64,000 nucleotides of DNA from Prunus persica (Eukaryota; Streptophyta; Magnoliopsida; Rosales; Rosaceae). Both the position numbers and the translations under genes were made by a program. This document shows positions 45,149 through 56,761 of this stretch, piece after piece. The notes below the pieces were generated by a model. That model searched no databases. It was not told the DNA's origin and saw nothing but the letters and a program-made list of their open reading frames with translations. The number at the start of each line of letters is the position of its first letter. Within the stretch, counting starts at the first letter, position 1. The stretch lies in the NCBI RefSeq assembly GCF_000346465.2, contig NC_034014.1:6888507-6952506 (forward strand). The letters are read 5' to 3'.

Positions 45149-48100
45149 GGGTTATCGATGTTTATTCTTGAATGCGCTGCATTTTGTCTCTGTTATGATG
45201 GTTACTGACAAAATCCATTTTGCAGTATGATTTTAGTGGACGAAAAGATTTGGTTAAATTTGTGAAGATAGTAGCACAAGCTGGTCTTTATGTGCATCTT
45301 CGAATTGGTCCGTATGTATGCGCAGAATGGAACTACGGGTATGGATTTTATTCAATTTCCCTTCCTTTTTGTTCTTTGGGAATAAAAAGGAAGTTGCTTT
45401 ATGATGACTTTACTTATTTTAGTATTTCTGCGGAATTTTATTGTTTAATTGTGTTTTTGTTTCAACTTTTGAACAGTGGCTTTCCTCTTTGGTTGCATTT
45501 TATTCCTGGAATTCAATTGCGAACTGACAATGAGCCGTTCAAGGTTTCAATTGCGAATTGCCTGCTTCTTCTTTTTTTCTTCTTGGTATTTTCTCAACTT
45601 CATTAATTAATTAATGAAAATATCTGTGGTTCAGGCAGAGATGCAACGGTTTACAGCCAAAATTGTTGATATGATGAAGAAGGAGAAACTTTATGCATCT
45701 CAGGGTGGGCCCATCATTTTATCCCAGGTTTAATATTTATATATATGTTTTAGTATTTCACTCAGTCTGGTAATTGTTAGATTTTAGAGGATGTTGATTG
45801 TAATTTCCATTATGCCAGATTGAAAACGAGTATGGAAACATTGATAAAGCATACGGGCCTGCGGCCCAGAAGTATATTAATTGGGCAGCAAGCATGGCTG
45901 TGGCTTTGGATACAGGGGTGCCCTGGGTCATGTGCCAGCAAGACGATGCTCCTGCTTCTGTGGTAAGACTCTCTTAGTGACTTTCCATTTGTATTGTATT
46001 GACCTTGTATAAATGCAGCATTCTCACCATGCTTCCTTTGCTTGCGTTTAACTACTTACAGATCAGCACTTGCAATGGATTTTACTGTGATCAATGGACC
46101 CCAAAACTTCCTGACAAGAGACCCAAAATGTGGACTGAGAATTGGAGTGGATGGTAACGTGCTGACCTATCCTATTACATTTTGAACTAGTCTTGTGTAA
46201 ATTTGAATTTGTTGCTGGTATCACCTGTATTCTTTCTATATGATTGCTCTTTTATTTGCCACCTTCAAACATTCATGATCACTAGGTTTCTATCCTTTGG
46301 TGGTGCTGTACCTCAGAGACCAGTGGAAGACCTCGCATTTGCTGTAGCACGCTTCTTTCAGCGAGGTGGAACTTTCCAAAACTATTACATGGTACTGCTT
46401 GTATCTGGAATTTATTAACATTTGAGTTTCTAAGACCAGGAAAAGATGAAGTGATTTGTTCTTTGTTGCTCTTCAACAGTACCATGGTGGGACTAACTTT
46501 GGGCGGAGTACTGGTGGACCCTTTATTGCTACAAGTTATGACTATGATGCTCCAATTGATGAGTATGGTATGCTGTCTATTATGCCATATATTATCGCTT
46601 TACTACTGCTGATGGTGTAGGCTTGTCTGCTAATTGTATTTATATAAAACTTGTGCTCATTGGTGCTGTGTAAATGAACTGGCGTTTTTGGTCAACCTGA
46701 TGCTTGGAGTACAGACAATACCTATAATGTTAAGATGTAATTTTCATGAGAAAAAAAATAATAATTAAGAACATCAGTGCACATATCATAGATGTGTCAT
46801 CAGTAATCAATTCAACTTTTCCATGTCTCTTGCAGGACTTCTTAGACAACCTAAGTGGGGTCACCTAAAAGATGTGCATAAGGCCATAAAGCTTTGTGAA
46901 GAAGCAATCGTGGCCACTGACCCAAAAAATGTTTCTGTTGGTGGTCCAAACTTGGAGGTATAATGATTTTTCTCAGTTTTACAAAGTATCCTTTTTCTCC
47001 TGATTCGTGGGTATGACGATAGTTTTTACATAAAGTTCTAGGGCTCAACGTCCTCCAGTCTAGGTGAATGCTCAGCCATATCTAGTGTGGGATTTGGCAC
47101 CCGTACTTATAAGTGGAATGGAGTAACATAGACTACAAGTTATTGATGTTTGAATATCAGAGAAGAAATATCTGTTGTATCTGAACTTACAAGTTATTTA
47201 TGTTAAGAGTATCTAAGAGGAAGTATCTGTCGTATCTGAAGGGTTTAGATGAACTTCCTTAATATTGATCTGAAAATGGTGCCTAGTAAACAGTGGTATA
47301 GTTTTGGATCCAAAACTTGTTCTTCGAGATCTCAAAAATCTAATAATAGAGGTCTTAGAGCTTCTAGTCTTCACCTGTATGCTTTTTCTATCTGAAGTGA
47401 AGTCTTATTCCATTGGTCTAGGTCAATGCCCCCGCAACATGTGATTTTATTTATTAACATATATTTTATTATTTTATTTTATCACATCTTCAGGCAACCG
47501 TTTACAAAACAGGATCGGTATGTGCTGCTTTTCTTGCCAATTATGACACCAAATCTGATGCCACTGTGACGTTCAATGGCAACTCATATCACTTGCCTGC
47601 ATGGTCTGTGAGCATCTTACCGGATTGCAAAAATGTAGTGCTTAACACTGCAAAGGTTTGCTCCTTAGCTTCTATTTCACTTGTGTTTGCTTGTAATTGA
47701 AGAAAAGTACCTATATTTATTTGTTGAAGTGTAGAATGTAAACATTTTCTTTTAAATTCTTCATAAGTAGTAAGGTCAAATCATGTCTTGTTTTTCTCTT
47801 TCATTGTAACAGTCTCATAAGCAAAGTATATAACATTATCATGACAGATCAACTCTGCCGCCATGATTCCAAGCTTCATGCATCACTCGTTGATAGATGA
47901 CGTTGATTCCTCTGAAGCTTTGGGCTCAGGCTGGAGTTGGATAAATGAACCAGTGGGTATTTCGAAGGATGATGCATTTACCAGAGTTGGATTATTGGAG
48001 CAAATAAACACAACAGCTGATAAAAGTGACTATCTATGGTACTCTTTAAGGTAATCCATGGATGCTTTCTTAATATGTATTATCGCCTTTCAGCCAGTTG

Positions 48101-50859
48101 TCTTGATTTCTTTCTTTCAAGACTGAAATCCCTTTTCTAAACAAATTTTGCAGCATTGATGTCACAAATTCTGAAACGTTCCTTCAAGATGGATCTCAAA
48201 CTGTTCTTCATGTGGAATCACTTGGCCATGCCCTGCATGCATTTATTAATGGAAAGCTTGCAGGTATGAATAAAATAATTTAATTTGGTTCCAAGTCCAT
48301 TGCTTGGCCTTCATGCCCTTGGTGGTAATCCGGCTGCTACTTTAGTTGCACTGGCAAATAGACGTTGACATTGTCTTTAGAAATTGTGAAGGAAACCCCA
48401 TTTTCATTTTCCCTAAACCTTTGTACTTTGGAGATGCCTTCAAGGACTGCAAATCCAATAGGAATCCTCTGAAAAATTTGGGGTGGAAGAATGAGTCATA
48501 ATTGCCTTTTTCAAACATATTTATTAGTCAAAACAAGGTCAACGCCATGCTTGCTTAAGTTTGTAAATCCTTCTTTGAATTTGTAGGTACACTCTGATGT
48601 TAGACCTTTTCTTTGTTGATTTGATGTATCTTATCTCACTCTAAAACTAATTGGAATGCTAACCTGACATTGCTTGACCAATCTAAGTTCTATATCTCCC
48701 AAGCTATTCTGTTTATAGACTTTTAAGGACATTAAACATAGTTTCTGCTAACTGTATTGCAAAAGAAGCTTTCAAAATATTCTCTCATTAGGCTCCATTT
48801 GATCTTAAATATAGCGGTCCTATATTTCTTGCTTTTCGGGAAAAGCTTCCTGTAGTACATTAGATTAGATACAAAGACAAAAGCCTGATGATAAGGTTCA
48901 GACTTTGCAATTGTGAATTTTCAAATCCAAATGAGTTCTTGACAAATAAATACACGCATAGCTTGAATTATTACAACTGTTTGAGCCTTTTTCTTTTCTA
49001 GTCTTGTAATTTTCTTTTAATTGAATTCCTTTCAGGGAGTGGAATAGGAAACGGTAACAATGCCAAGGTTTCTGTGGAGATCCCTGTCACATTTGCATCT
49101 GGGAAGAACACAATAGATCTTTTGAGTTTGACTGTTGGGCTTCAGGTTTGGCCTTAATGTTTATGCTTTCAGTACTTGCATTTAATAAGAAACTTTCATC
49201 TATATCTTATTCTATTGTTGCAGAACGAATTCCATTCTTTAAGGTCAATATATGACTCAGTAATATCTTTTGTGTACCTATTTTTCAATCAGAACTATGG
49301 AGCTTTCTTCGACAAGACAGGTGCTGGAATCACTGGTCCCATACAGCTGAAAGGCTTGAAAAATGGCACTACTATTGACCTTTCATCTCAGCAATGGACA
49401 TATCAGGTCATTCTTCCTTTTTGTTTAATTTTCATTTTGCTGCAGTTCCCTGGTATGGATTTCAGTAGATTGCACAAATCTGAGGGAAAACAGGGGCCAA
49501 TAACTTAAAATTTGGGAAACTGAAAAGGAAAATAAAAAAACCAAGTTCTTCATTCTGAATGAGCAGTTTGTTACCATCAAAACACCGAAAGTTAACACTT
49601 CGTTTTTTGCCTTCGTCATTGTTACTGCAGATTGGACTAAAAGGGGAAGATAGTCTTCCCAGTGGAAGTTCTTCTCAATGGGTTTCACAACCTACCTTGC
49701 CCAAGAAACAACCCTTGACGTGGTACAAGGTAAATTTTTAGCATTATTATCATGTATAAGAGTATATGTGTTGAAATTAGAACTACAGGAAAGAATGTGA
49801 ATTTGGATAGAAATTGCAGGGACAAAAACTGAATTTAACACTTCCGACAGGCCCTATTTGCATATGCTGTATTTTCTTGCACTATCATGCTTGCATGTGG
49901 TGCATTCTCAGCAAAGTGGGTTTCCTTAAGCCTAGGCTGCTCATGCTTTAGGAAAACAGCTACTAGGAATGCTAGGATTCTATTCTTTTAGATACTAACC
50001 AAAGAAATATTCTTTCTTATTCAGGCAAAATTTAATGCCCCTGATGGCAGTAATCCTGTTGCGATAGACTTCACAGGGCTGGGGAAGGGTGAGGCATGGG
50101 TGAACGGACAAAGCATTGGGCGATACTGGCCGACCAATATTTCTCCAACTAGTGGTTGCCCTGACTCTTGCAATTACAGAGGACCTTATGACTCAAACAA
50201 GTGCAGAAAGAACTGTGGCAAGCCATCTCAGGAACTGTAAGTGCTAGAGAATCTAAGGTAAAAACTTGAACTGAAACTTTCATTCTGATATCACTATTCC
50301 TACAGGTACCACGTACCCCGTTCGTGGTTGAAACCAAATGACAATACTCTTGTCCTGTTTGAGGAAATTGGGGGTGATCCAACGCAGATATCTTTTGCTA
50401 CAAGACAGATTGACAGCTTGTGCTCACATGTATCAGAGTCTCATCCGTCACCTGTAGATATGTGGAGTCCAGATTCAAAAGCAGGAAGGAAGTCAGGGCC
50501 TGTGCTTTCACTTGAGTGCCCATTTCCTAATCAAGTCATTTCTTCAATCAAGTTTGCAAGTTATGGAAAACCGCATGGGACTTGTGGGAGCTTTAGCCAT
50601 GGACAGTGCAAGAGCACTAGAGCTCTATCCGTTGTACAGAAGGTGTGATCTTGCTTCCTATGTTAATAAAACACTGTGCACCTCCATTTTTTACCTCTTA
50701 TTTCTTATGATTAATTTGTACTGGTTTACTGAGAATCGATACCTTGCACAGGCTTGCGTTGGATCGAGGACTTGTAGCGTTGAAGTCTCAGTTAGTACAT
50801 TTGGTGACCCATGCAAAGGAGTAGCAAAGAGTTTAGCAGTAGAAGCTTCCTGTAGATAA
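44427..50859 (+). CDS. BGAL8: Beta-galactosidase, GH35, BGAL8 type
   Basis: Nineteen exons join in phase to 848 residues: 44427-44597, 44698-44793, 45226-45338, 45477-45543, 45635-45727, 45819-45962, 46062-46153, 46286-46391, 46480-46567, 46836-46957, 47494-47655, 47848-48050, 48154-48263, 49036-49145, 49293-49406, 49631-49729, 50025-50236, 50306-50642, 50752-50859. Signal peptide about 1-26, then the GH35 catalytic domain starting [16 protein letters not shown]. The active-site signature [14 protein letters not shown] (about 171-186) holds the acid/base Glu184; TENWSGW holds the nucleophile Glu254. Beta-sandwich domains ([16 protein letters not shown]) and a C-terminal SUEL-type lectin domain (about 765-848) follow. 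It likely removes terminal beta-galactose from wall galactans or AGPs in the apoplast. First ATG chosen. Its last exon is duplicated downstream (54479-54586). Confidence 0.96.
44618..44653. repeat. Poly-T run in intron 1
   Basis: 36 consecutive Ts shortly after the donor of the first, short (100-bp) intron of the beta-galactosidase gene. The length is likely polymorphic or prone to sequencing error. Confidence 0.95.
45078..45146. repeat. CT microsatellite in intron 2
   Basis: An uninterrupted TC/CT dinucleotide run of about 68 bp within the second intron of the beta-galactosidase gene. It could serve as a marker. Confidence 0.95.
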
Positions 50860-51194
50860 GACATTGCTCCCTTACTAGCTCTCCTAATTTCTTGTGGGAT
50901 ATAGGTAAAATGTTATCCCCAAGTTTCTCTCTAGTTGAATAAAGTCATTGTCATGGATGGTATTGAATATGAATAATATTCTCAAATATATTAGAAAAAC
51001 TCTCTGATCAATTTTACAACTGTTGTGCCTGCTTAGAGGATCCTCTGCATACTATACTATTTCTCTAAAAGAAATTAGAAAAAAAATCGAGGATAGCTGC
51101 GCGGCTATACTATTTAATAATAAAAAAAGAAAAGGAAAAAGGACCCTCCTAGTATCATTAGTTTATAGATATTAATTAGGTATAGCCGGGCGAA

Positions 51195-51500
51195 TATACA
51201 AATAAAATACGTACGGATTTTATTCGGCAAAATTTTGGCAAATTACAACTTAAAAGTTCGGCCGCTATATTATTTGTATTCAATAATATGTGAAAATTAT
51301 GTGTATAATACGTGAATTTTGTGTGTATTATTGAAAATTTTGTAAAAAAACACGTGTATTAAATATGAAAAAATACATATGTACATGATCAATACAAGTA
51401 TTGTATGTTTACTTTTTAATAACTTTGGAAAAGTAAAAATTCAAAAGGGGACAATAATGACTCGAGTAATGGCCAAATAGGAATGGATAATACTCTAAAC
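51195..51500. repeat. Direct repeat, left copy, inside the hairpin region
   Basis: About 300 bp matching 52600-53062: shared CAAAATTTTGGCAAATTACA, 'ttcaataatatgtgaaaatt' and 'ggacaataatgactcgagta' segments in the same order. The two copies flank the main hairpin block. Confidence 0.75.
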
Positions 51501-51923
51501 TACTCTTATCAATAAACGAAAATCGGGGAAAAAAATATAAAAGGAAAAAAGGATCCTAGCATACATACATATATATAGCCGCTTGGCTATATTATTTATT
51601 AAATTACTTTTTAAAAGAGCCGAGTACAACCATGTGGCTATACTAGTTTTTTTATATAAAAAAAATTAGAAAAACCGAGTATAGCCAATGGACTATACGG
51701 TTTCTTTAAAAAAAATTGAAAAAAATACCGTGTATAGCCGAGCAGCTATACTATTTCATTTTAAAAATAAGCGTGTCAAAAACAGTATAACCGGCCGGCT
51801 ATACTATTGTTTTTTTTTTAAATGTAGTACAGCCGAGCGGCTATCCTATTTTTTTTTAAAAAAAAATTTTAAATTGAGTATAGCCGCGGGTATACTATTC
51901 ATTTTTTTTTAAAGAAAGACCGG

Positions 51924-51957
51924 CCTAAACCCTAAACCCTAAACCCTAAACCCTAAA
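51924..51957. repeat. Interstitial telomere-type repeat (CCCTAAA)
   Basis: Nearly five perfect copies of CCCTAAA, the plant telomere unit, inside the hairpin array and far from any other telomeric sequence in the window. Confidence 0.95.
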
Positions 51958-52599
51958 AAAAAAAAACGTTGTATAGCCATTCGGCTACCCTAATTCTTTA
52001 AAAACATTTAGCAAACCCGCGTATGGCCGGACGGCTATACTATTTCTTTTTTAAAAAAAATTAGGAAAAAACTGAGTATCGCCGCCCGGCTATACTATTT
52101 ATTTTAAAAATAAAAAAAGACCGCCCAGCAATGATGCGCTATGTGTAAAAACCGTATAGCCGGGCGGCCATTCTATCTTTTTCTAAAAACCGTAGTATAG
52201 CCGCCCGGCTATACGATTTCTTTAAAAAAATTTTAAAATCGAATACAGCTGAGGCTATACTATTTTTTAAAAAATTTTAAAATCGAGTATAGTGTACCGG
52301 CTATACTATTCATTTTTTTAAAAACCATAGAAAGAGCCGCCTAGCAACTAGGCCCCACATGTCAAAAACTGTAAAGCCGAGCAGCTATACTATTTTTTTT
52401 TAATTTAAAAAAATCGGAGTATAGTGGGGCGGCTATACTATTTTTTTATAAATAAATTAGGAAAAAAAGACTATTCATTTTTTGTTTTAAAAAAGGACCC
52501 GCCTAGTGACTAGGTGCTATGTGTCAAAAAAAAGTATAGCCATGCGGCTAGACTATTTTTTTTATTATAAAAAAACAGTAGCATAGCCACACGGCGATT

Positions 52600-53062
52600 T
52601 GAATAAAATATGTGCTTGTTTTATTCGCCAAAATTTTGGCAAATTACAACTTAAAAGTTCAGCCACTATATAATATTTTAATATACTTTATTTAAAAATT
52701 TTAATATATATTTTTTGTATTCAATAATTTGTGAGAATTATGTGTATAATATGTGAATTTTGTGTGTACTATTGAAAATTTTAAAAATGAAAAATACGTA
52801 CGTACATGTTCAATATGAGTATTGTATGTTTACTTTTTTTTAAACGTGAATTTTACCGTGTCTTTAAGATATGTACAATACACGGATGTATTATTGAAAA
52901 ATAGGTGCGTATGTGTATAATACAGCATTAAACGTAAAAGTGCTAATTTCTTTATATTGGTAATAACTCTCTGGAAAAGTAAAAAAATCATAAGAGGACA
53001 ATAGTGACTCAAGTAACGGCCTAATAAGAATGGATAATGCCCTAAATTACTCTTATCGATAT
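52600..53062. repeat. Direct repeat, right copy, inside the hairpin region
   Basis: Matches 51195-51500 in the same orientation, with extra AT-rich insertions (about 52675-52715 and 52840-52960). Confidence 0.75.
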
Positions 53063-53825
53063 GTATACATATAGGGTCAGAATTGAAGGACACACATTTT
53101 ACCACACTTTTGAACACACATTCTGCACCGATAGATTAAAAGAGATTTAATGGTTCAGATTACATTACACAAGGTTTACTAGCTTAAAAAAAATAATATG
53201 CAATTGGGAATATAAAATTGTCATCAATTTCCATTCTCTCTTTTATTTATTAAAAATCAAAAGCTTTCGCGGGCGTGGCTGCTGCTGGAAGAGATGATGA
53301 CCCTGTTTCGTTCTCTTTTATATAATCTGTATTCTGTAATAATCCTCTGTTTTTTTATTATTTTTTCTTGTTGTAATAGTATGATAATTTCAGTTTGAGT
53401 TAGGAATCAAGATCATTGTTACCCACCCAACTACCCAAGATTTCCTTTGAAACAAATTTTGCAGCCCCAACATCAACGGGACGCTTAGGGCCTTCTAATC
53501 GTTAATTAGACACCTTGAAGGAGAAAAAAAAAATTGCAATCTTCAACATCATGTTTACTGCAAAAATTCAAAAGTTGTTCATAAAATTAGTAGCACAATG
53601 GTATGAGGTTCAATAAACTTATACCCGATAAATTTCCAGCCCAACCAATTTCATCAGAACAACTAATAGGATGCACAATACTGTACTTTCTCAGCAATCC
53701 CCTAGACACTAGAAACGAGGGAGACCAAGAGAGAGAGAGCGACAGTGCCCAGAGAAAGATAGAGAGAATTGAAGTTGGAGAAGAAGAGAAAGATAACTAG
53801 GCAGGAGATTAAGATGGTACCAAGA
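53063..53825. other. Unassigned spacer between hairpin blocks
   Basis: No gene. AT-rich with a GA-rich patch near 53725-53800. A 65-codon open frame (53603-53800) has no recognisable motif. Confidence 0.5.
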
Positions 53826-54165
53826 GAAAGGGTATCGCCGCTCGGCTATATTATTTATTTAAAAAAAAAAATTTAAAAGACCCAGTAACGCCGCGTGGCT
53901 ATACAATTTCTTTAAAAACAATTTTAAAAAAACCGAGTATAGCCGGTCGGCTATACTATTTTTTTAATTAGGAAGAAACCAAGTAAAGCCGGACGGCTAT
54001 ACTATTGCTTTAAAAACAACTTAAAACCAAGTATAGCCGTCCGGCTATACTATTTTTTAAAATTAAGAAAAATCGAGTATAGCCGCGCGGCTATACTCGT
54101 TTTAAAAAAAAAATTAAGAAAAAAAACCGTATTATAGCCGGGCTATACTAATTTTTTGGGTTTTT
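53826..54165. repeat. Hairpin minisatellite array, second block
   Basis: Seven more units with the same GTATAGCCG/CGGCTATAC core (near 53832, 53885, 53935, 53978, 54028, 54075, 54130), including near-perfect palindromes such as GTATAGCCGCGCGGCTATAC. Confidence 0.85.
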
Positions 54166-54361
54166 TTTGCAAAACCGTAGTATGTTTATTTATGCATAAC
54201 CTCCTCTTTGCTCCATGTTTTTTTTATAAATCTTTATCCAAAACTCAATTGTATTGACCCAAACAATGAGCACAAAAACCGTCAAATTTATCAAATATAT
54301 CTGGTTTCTAGAAATTTACACAGAGTTTGGTGTTTGCATTATCAAATTAAAAGCTGTATTT

Positions 54362-54779
54362 CAGAAGGTGTGATCTTGCTTGCTATGTTAATAAAACTCT
54401 GTGCCCCTCCATTTTTTAGCTCTTCTTTCTTATGATTAATTTGTGTTGGTTTACTGACAAGCGATACCTTGCACAGGCTTGCGTTGGATCAACGACTTGT
54501 AGCGTTGAATTCTCGGTTAACACATTTAGTGACCAATGCAAAGGAGTAGCAAAGAGTTTAGCAGTAGAAGCTTCCTGTAGATAAGACATTGCTCCCTAAC
54601 TAGCTCTCCTAATTTCTTGTGGGATATAGGTAAAATGTTATTATCCCCAAGTTTCTCTCTAGTTGAATAATGTCATGTCATGGATGGTATTGAATATGAA
54701 TAATATTCTCAAATATATTAGAAAAACTCTCTGATCAATTTTACAACTGTTGTGCCTGTTTAGAGGATCCTCTGCATAC
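54362..54779 (+). pseudogene. Duplicated last exon and 3' flank of the beta-galactosidase
   Basis: 418 bp matching 50637-51052: the last two codons of exon 18, intron 18, exon 19 and the 3' UTR. The duplicated exon (54479-54586) keeps its acceptor (CTTGCACAG), an open frame of 35 codons and the stop TAA, with substitutions such as VGSRTC to VGSTTC. It has no upstream exons of its own, so it is a gene fragment. It could in principle act as an alternative terminal exon through a very long intron. Confidence 0.9.
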
Positions 54780-55431
54780 CGTTTCTGTATTGATATTGTG
54801 CTTATGCCTAAAACGATACACATGTCAACGTAAAATCATAAATATTAGATCCTAAACACTTAGTCATATGCATAAGATCCTATTTAGTATATAAACAAGA
54901 CGCCTATCTGTCCTGGATTGTTGTTCCTGCTAGATTGTGCTATAGATGTAGGCTTGGTAAGTTAGATGCAATTGAAGCCAGAATTTTAGGTTGAGAACGG
55001 GGTTTCTCAGATGCAGGATTGATTGGACTAAGGTCCTATGTGCTATAAACGGTTAAACGGGGCAGGTCATGGGTCATGTTATACCTATCCGTGTTCCATG
55101 AGGGTGGTGCCTTGGGGCCCCAAATAGGCGGGGAAGTTGTCATCCCTACAAGCAAGGTTAGTCACAATACATGATTACAATAGTTTAATTCTCTATTTGC
55201 CTAGATGTATAGAAAAGAGTGCACAAATTTTGGTGAAAAGCTGCAGTTTAGATAATAAACATACTTAAGAAAATGTCCTGGGCAAGCTTAATTTGCAGCC
55301 CTTATTTGTTTATTCATTAATTTCCAAGCCTGCAATATGTTTAATTAATTACCCAAAACCAGATACACACAAATATAAAATGAGCACAAAACCAGAAACA
55401 ATATTTATTAATCTTTAAGTCTTGATCATTA
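54780..55431. other. Intergenic region
   Basis: No gene seen. This is probably the original downstream flank of the beta-galactosidase, displaced by the hairpin block. The right part includes the 3' UTR of the next minus-strand gene, and CTGGGCAAGCTTAAT near 55279 recurs near 60367 downstream of the paralogous gene. Confidence 0.55.
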
Positions 55432-56761
55432 TCAGTACTGAGCAACTCCTCCAGTTGCTGCAAGCTCAGGTTGTTTTTCGAACCTGCAAACCTTGCAGAG
55501 AGGAGAAAAGAGGGACGAAGTTTGGTACTTGTCCTCCCCACCCATCATTGGCATTGGAACCCCAACCTTCACTGGACTAACATAACCTGGCCTGTAAGTC
55601 TTGCCCAAAACTCCCTCCACGAGATCAGATAAATTTGAAAATCTGAATTGTGTCTCCAGATGAGCAAAAGTATCATCAGCTGGTATTTGGTAGTTATGAA
55701 CTCTGTTTTCCTCTTCTCCAATAGGCCTGACTTTTATGTCCATTTCTAGGAGACCAGCAACTGTAACTCTTACGTAATTTGTGTCATCGGTTCTTTCGAC
55801 TATCACCTCTCTGTTTTCGCCATTCGTCCTCCATTCCGCATCTCCATCAGCGGGGATGGTTACTGCCTCACCATCCCACTTTACCATGAGAGCATCAACT
55901 TTGTCATCCCACTTTGAGACCCTCTTTGCTGCAATAACAAGGGTGTGAGTGTCGAACATCACTGCCAGGGCCTGAACCCATGTGAAATCACGGGTCCTTC
56001 CTGCTGGTCGGGTCCCAATGAAGTGTGCGTTGATCTGGAGGTTTTTGTCTGAGACAATGGCAAAGTCTCCTCCCTTGGCTCCGTGGAAGTAGAACATTAC
56101 ACCGTCGCCACCAACGAACCTAGGATCGTAGCAGAGAGAGCCATATCCATTGCAGTTAGCTTTCCTATCTGCAGAAAGATCACGATCAAATCATTAGTAA
56201 TAGTCCCCAAATAAATATGATTTATTTACTGCCTTTTTGTTCGATACGTGACATGCTATGCTGTCAAACTATCAATTTAGACCATACATTCAAATAAGAA
56301 CCCCCATGATTAATAATTCCAATTCATAAATTATGTCACAGACGAGTAAGTTTCCTCATATGATCTATTTCTTTGTGAAATGACTTACACTTGCAAGTAA
56401 CTTCGCACTTGCTGCCGCAGTTGATGAAGCAACCCTTGTGTTTCTTGTTCTTCTTTGGCTTCCGCTGAGGGCATTCAGATGGACACACAAGGGTCTTGTA
56501 ATAACAGGGCCCCTTTGCTTTGCAGAAACCTCGCTCCTCCCCGGATTCCAGTGCTGTCAATTCGTCGTAATGTGCCACAGCAGTGTCATCAGCTTCATCG
56601 TCATTACCGTTGCCGTTGCCATTGCCATTGCCACTGGCAGTGTTCCCATTCCCGTTCCCATTTCCATTTCCGCTGCCTGCCCCCATAACCAAGGCGGCTT
56701 CCATAGAAACAAGCACCACAAATAGAGCCAACAATATATGTGACATTGTTATTTTAGCCAT
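55432..56761 (-). CDS. Secreted root-cap-domain protein, copy A
   Basis: Two exons (56761-56389 and 56168-55432) join in phase to 369 residues. Signal peptide about 1-27, a short Gly-Asn region (about 28-53), an acidic spacer, then a Cys-rich module: CKAKGPCYYKTLVCPSECPQ, then KGCFINCGSKCEVTCK. Exon 2 adds CNGYGSLCYDPRFVGGDGVM and the conserved FYFHGAKGGDFAIVSD, NAHFIGTRP, FTWVQALAVMFD and FRFSNLSDLVEGVLGKTYRP segments of the root-cap (LEA-like) domain family. Members are secreted and were first described in root caps; biochemical function is unknown. The intron uses T|GTAAGT, and a TATA-like TATATA lies about 100 bp upstream of the start. Copy B is a close tandem paralogue. Confidence 0.92.

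Larger units (their letters stand above)
51088..52600. repeat. Hairpin minisatellite array, main block
   Basis: About 20 units, each with an imperfect palindrome built on GTATAGCCG-nn-CGGCTATAC (for example near 51091-51113, 51725-51750, 52077-52100, 52195-52217), followed by a linker of a T run then an A run. Spacing is roughly 50-75 bp. The centre dinucleotide varies freely while the arms stay complementary. Two isolated units (51088-51113, 51180-51200) precede a direct repeat; the rest lie at 51575-52600. No gene is present, and I do not recognise this family. Confidence 0.85.

Noticed and set aside
51088..54165. CRISPR-like array
   Set aside because: The repeated palindromes with spacers look superficially similar. 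However, the linkers are low-complexity T/A runs rather than unique spacers, and this is a plant nuclear genome without cas genes.
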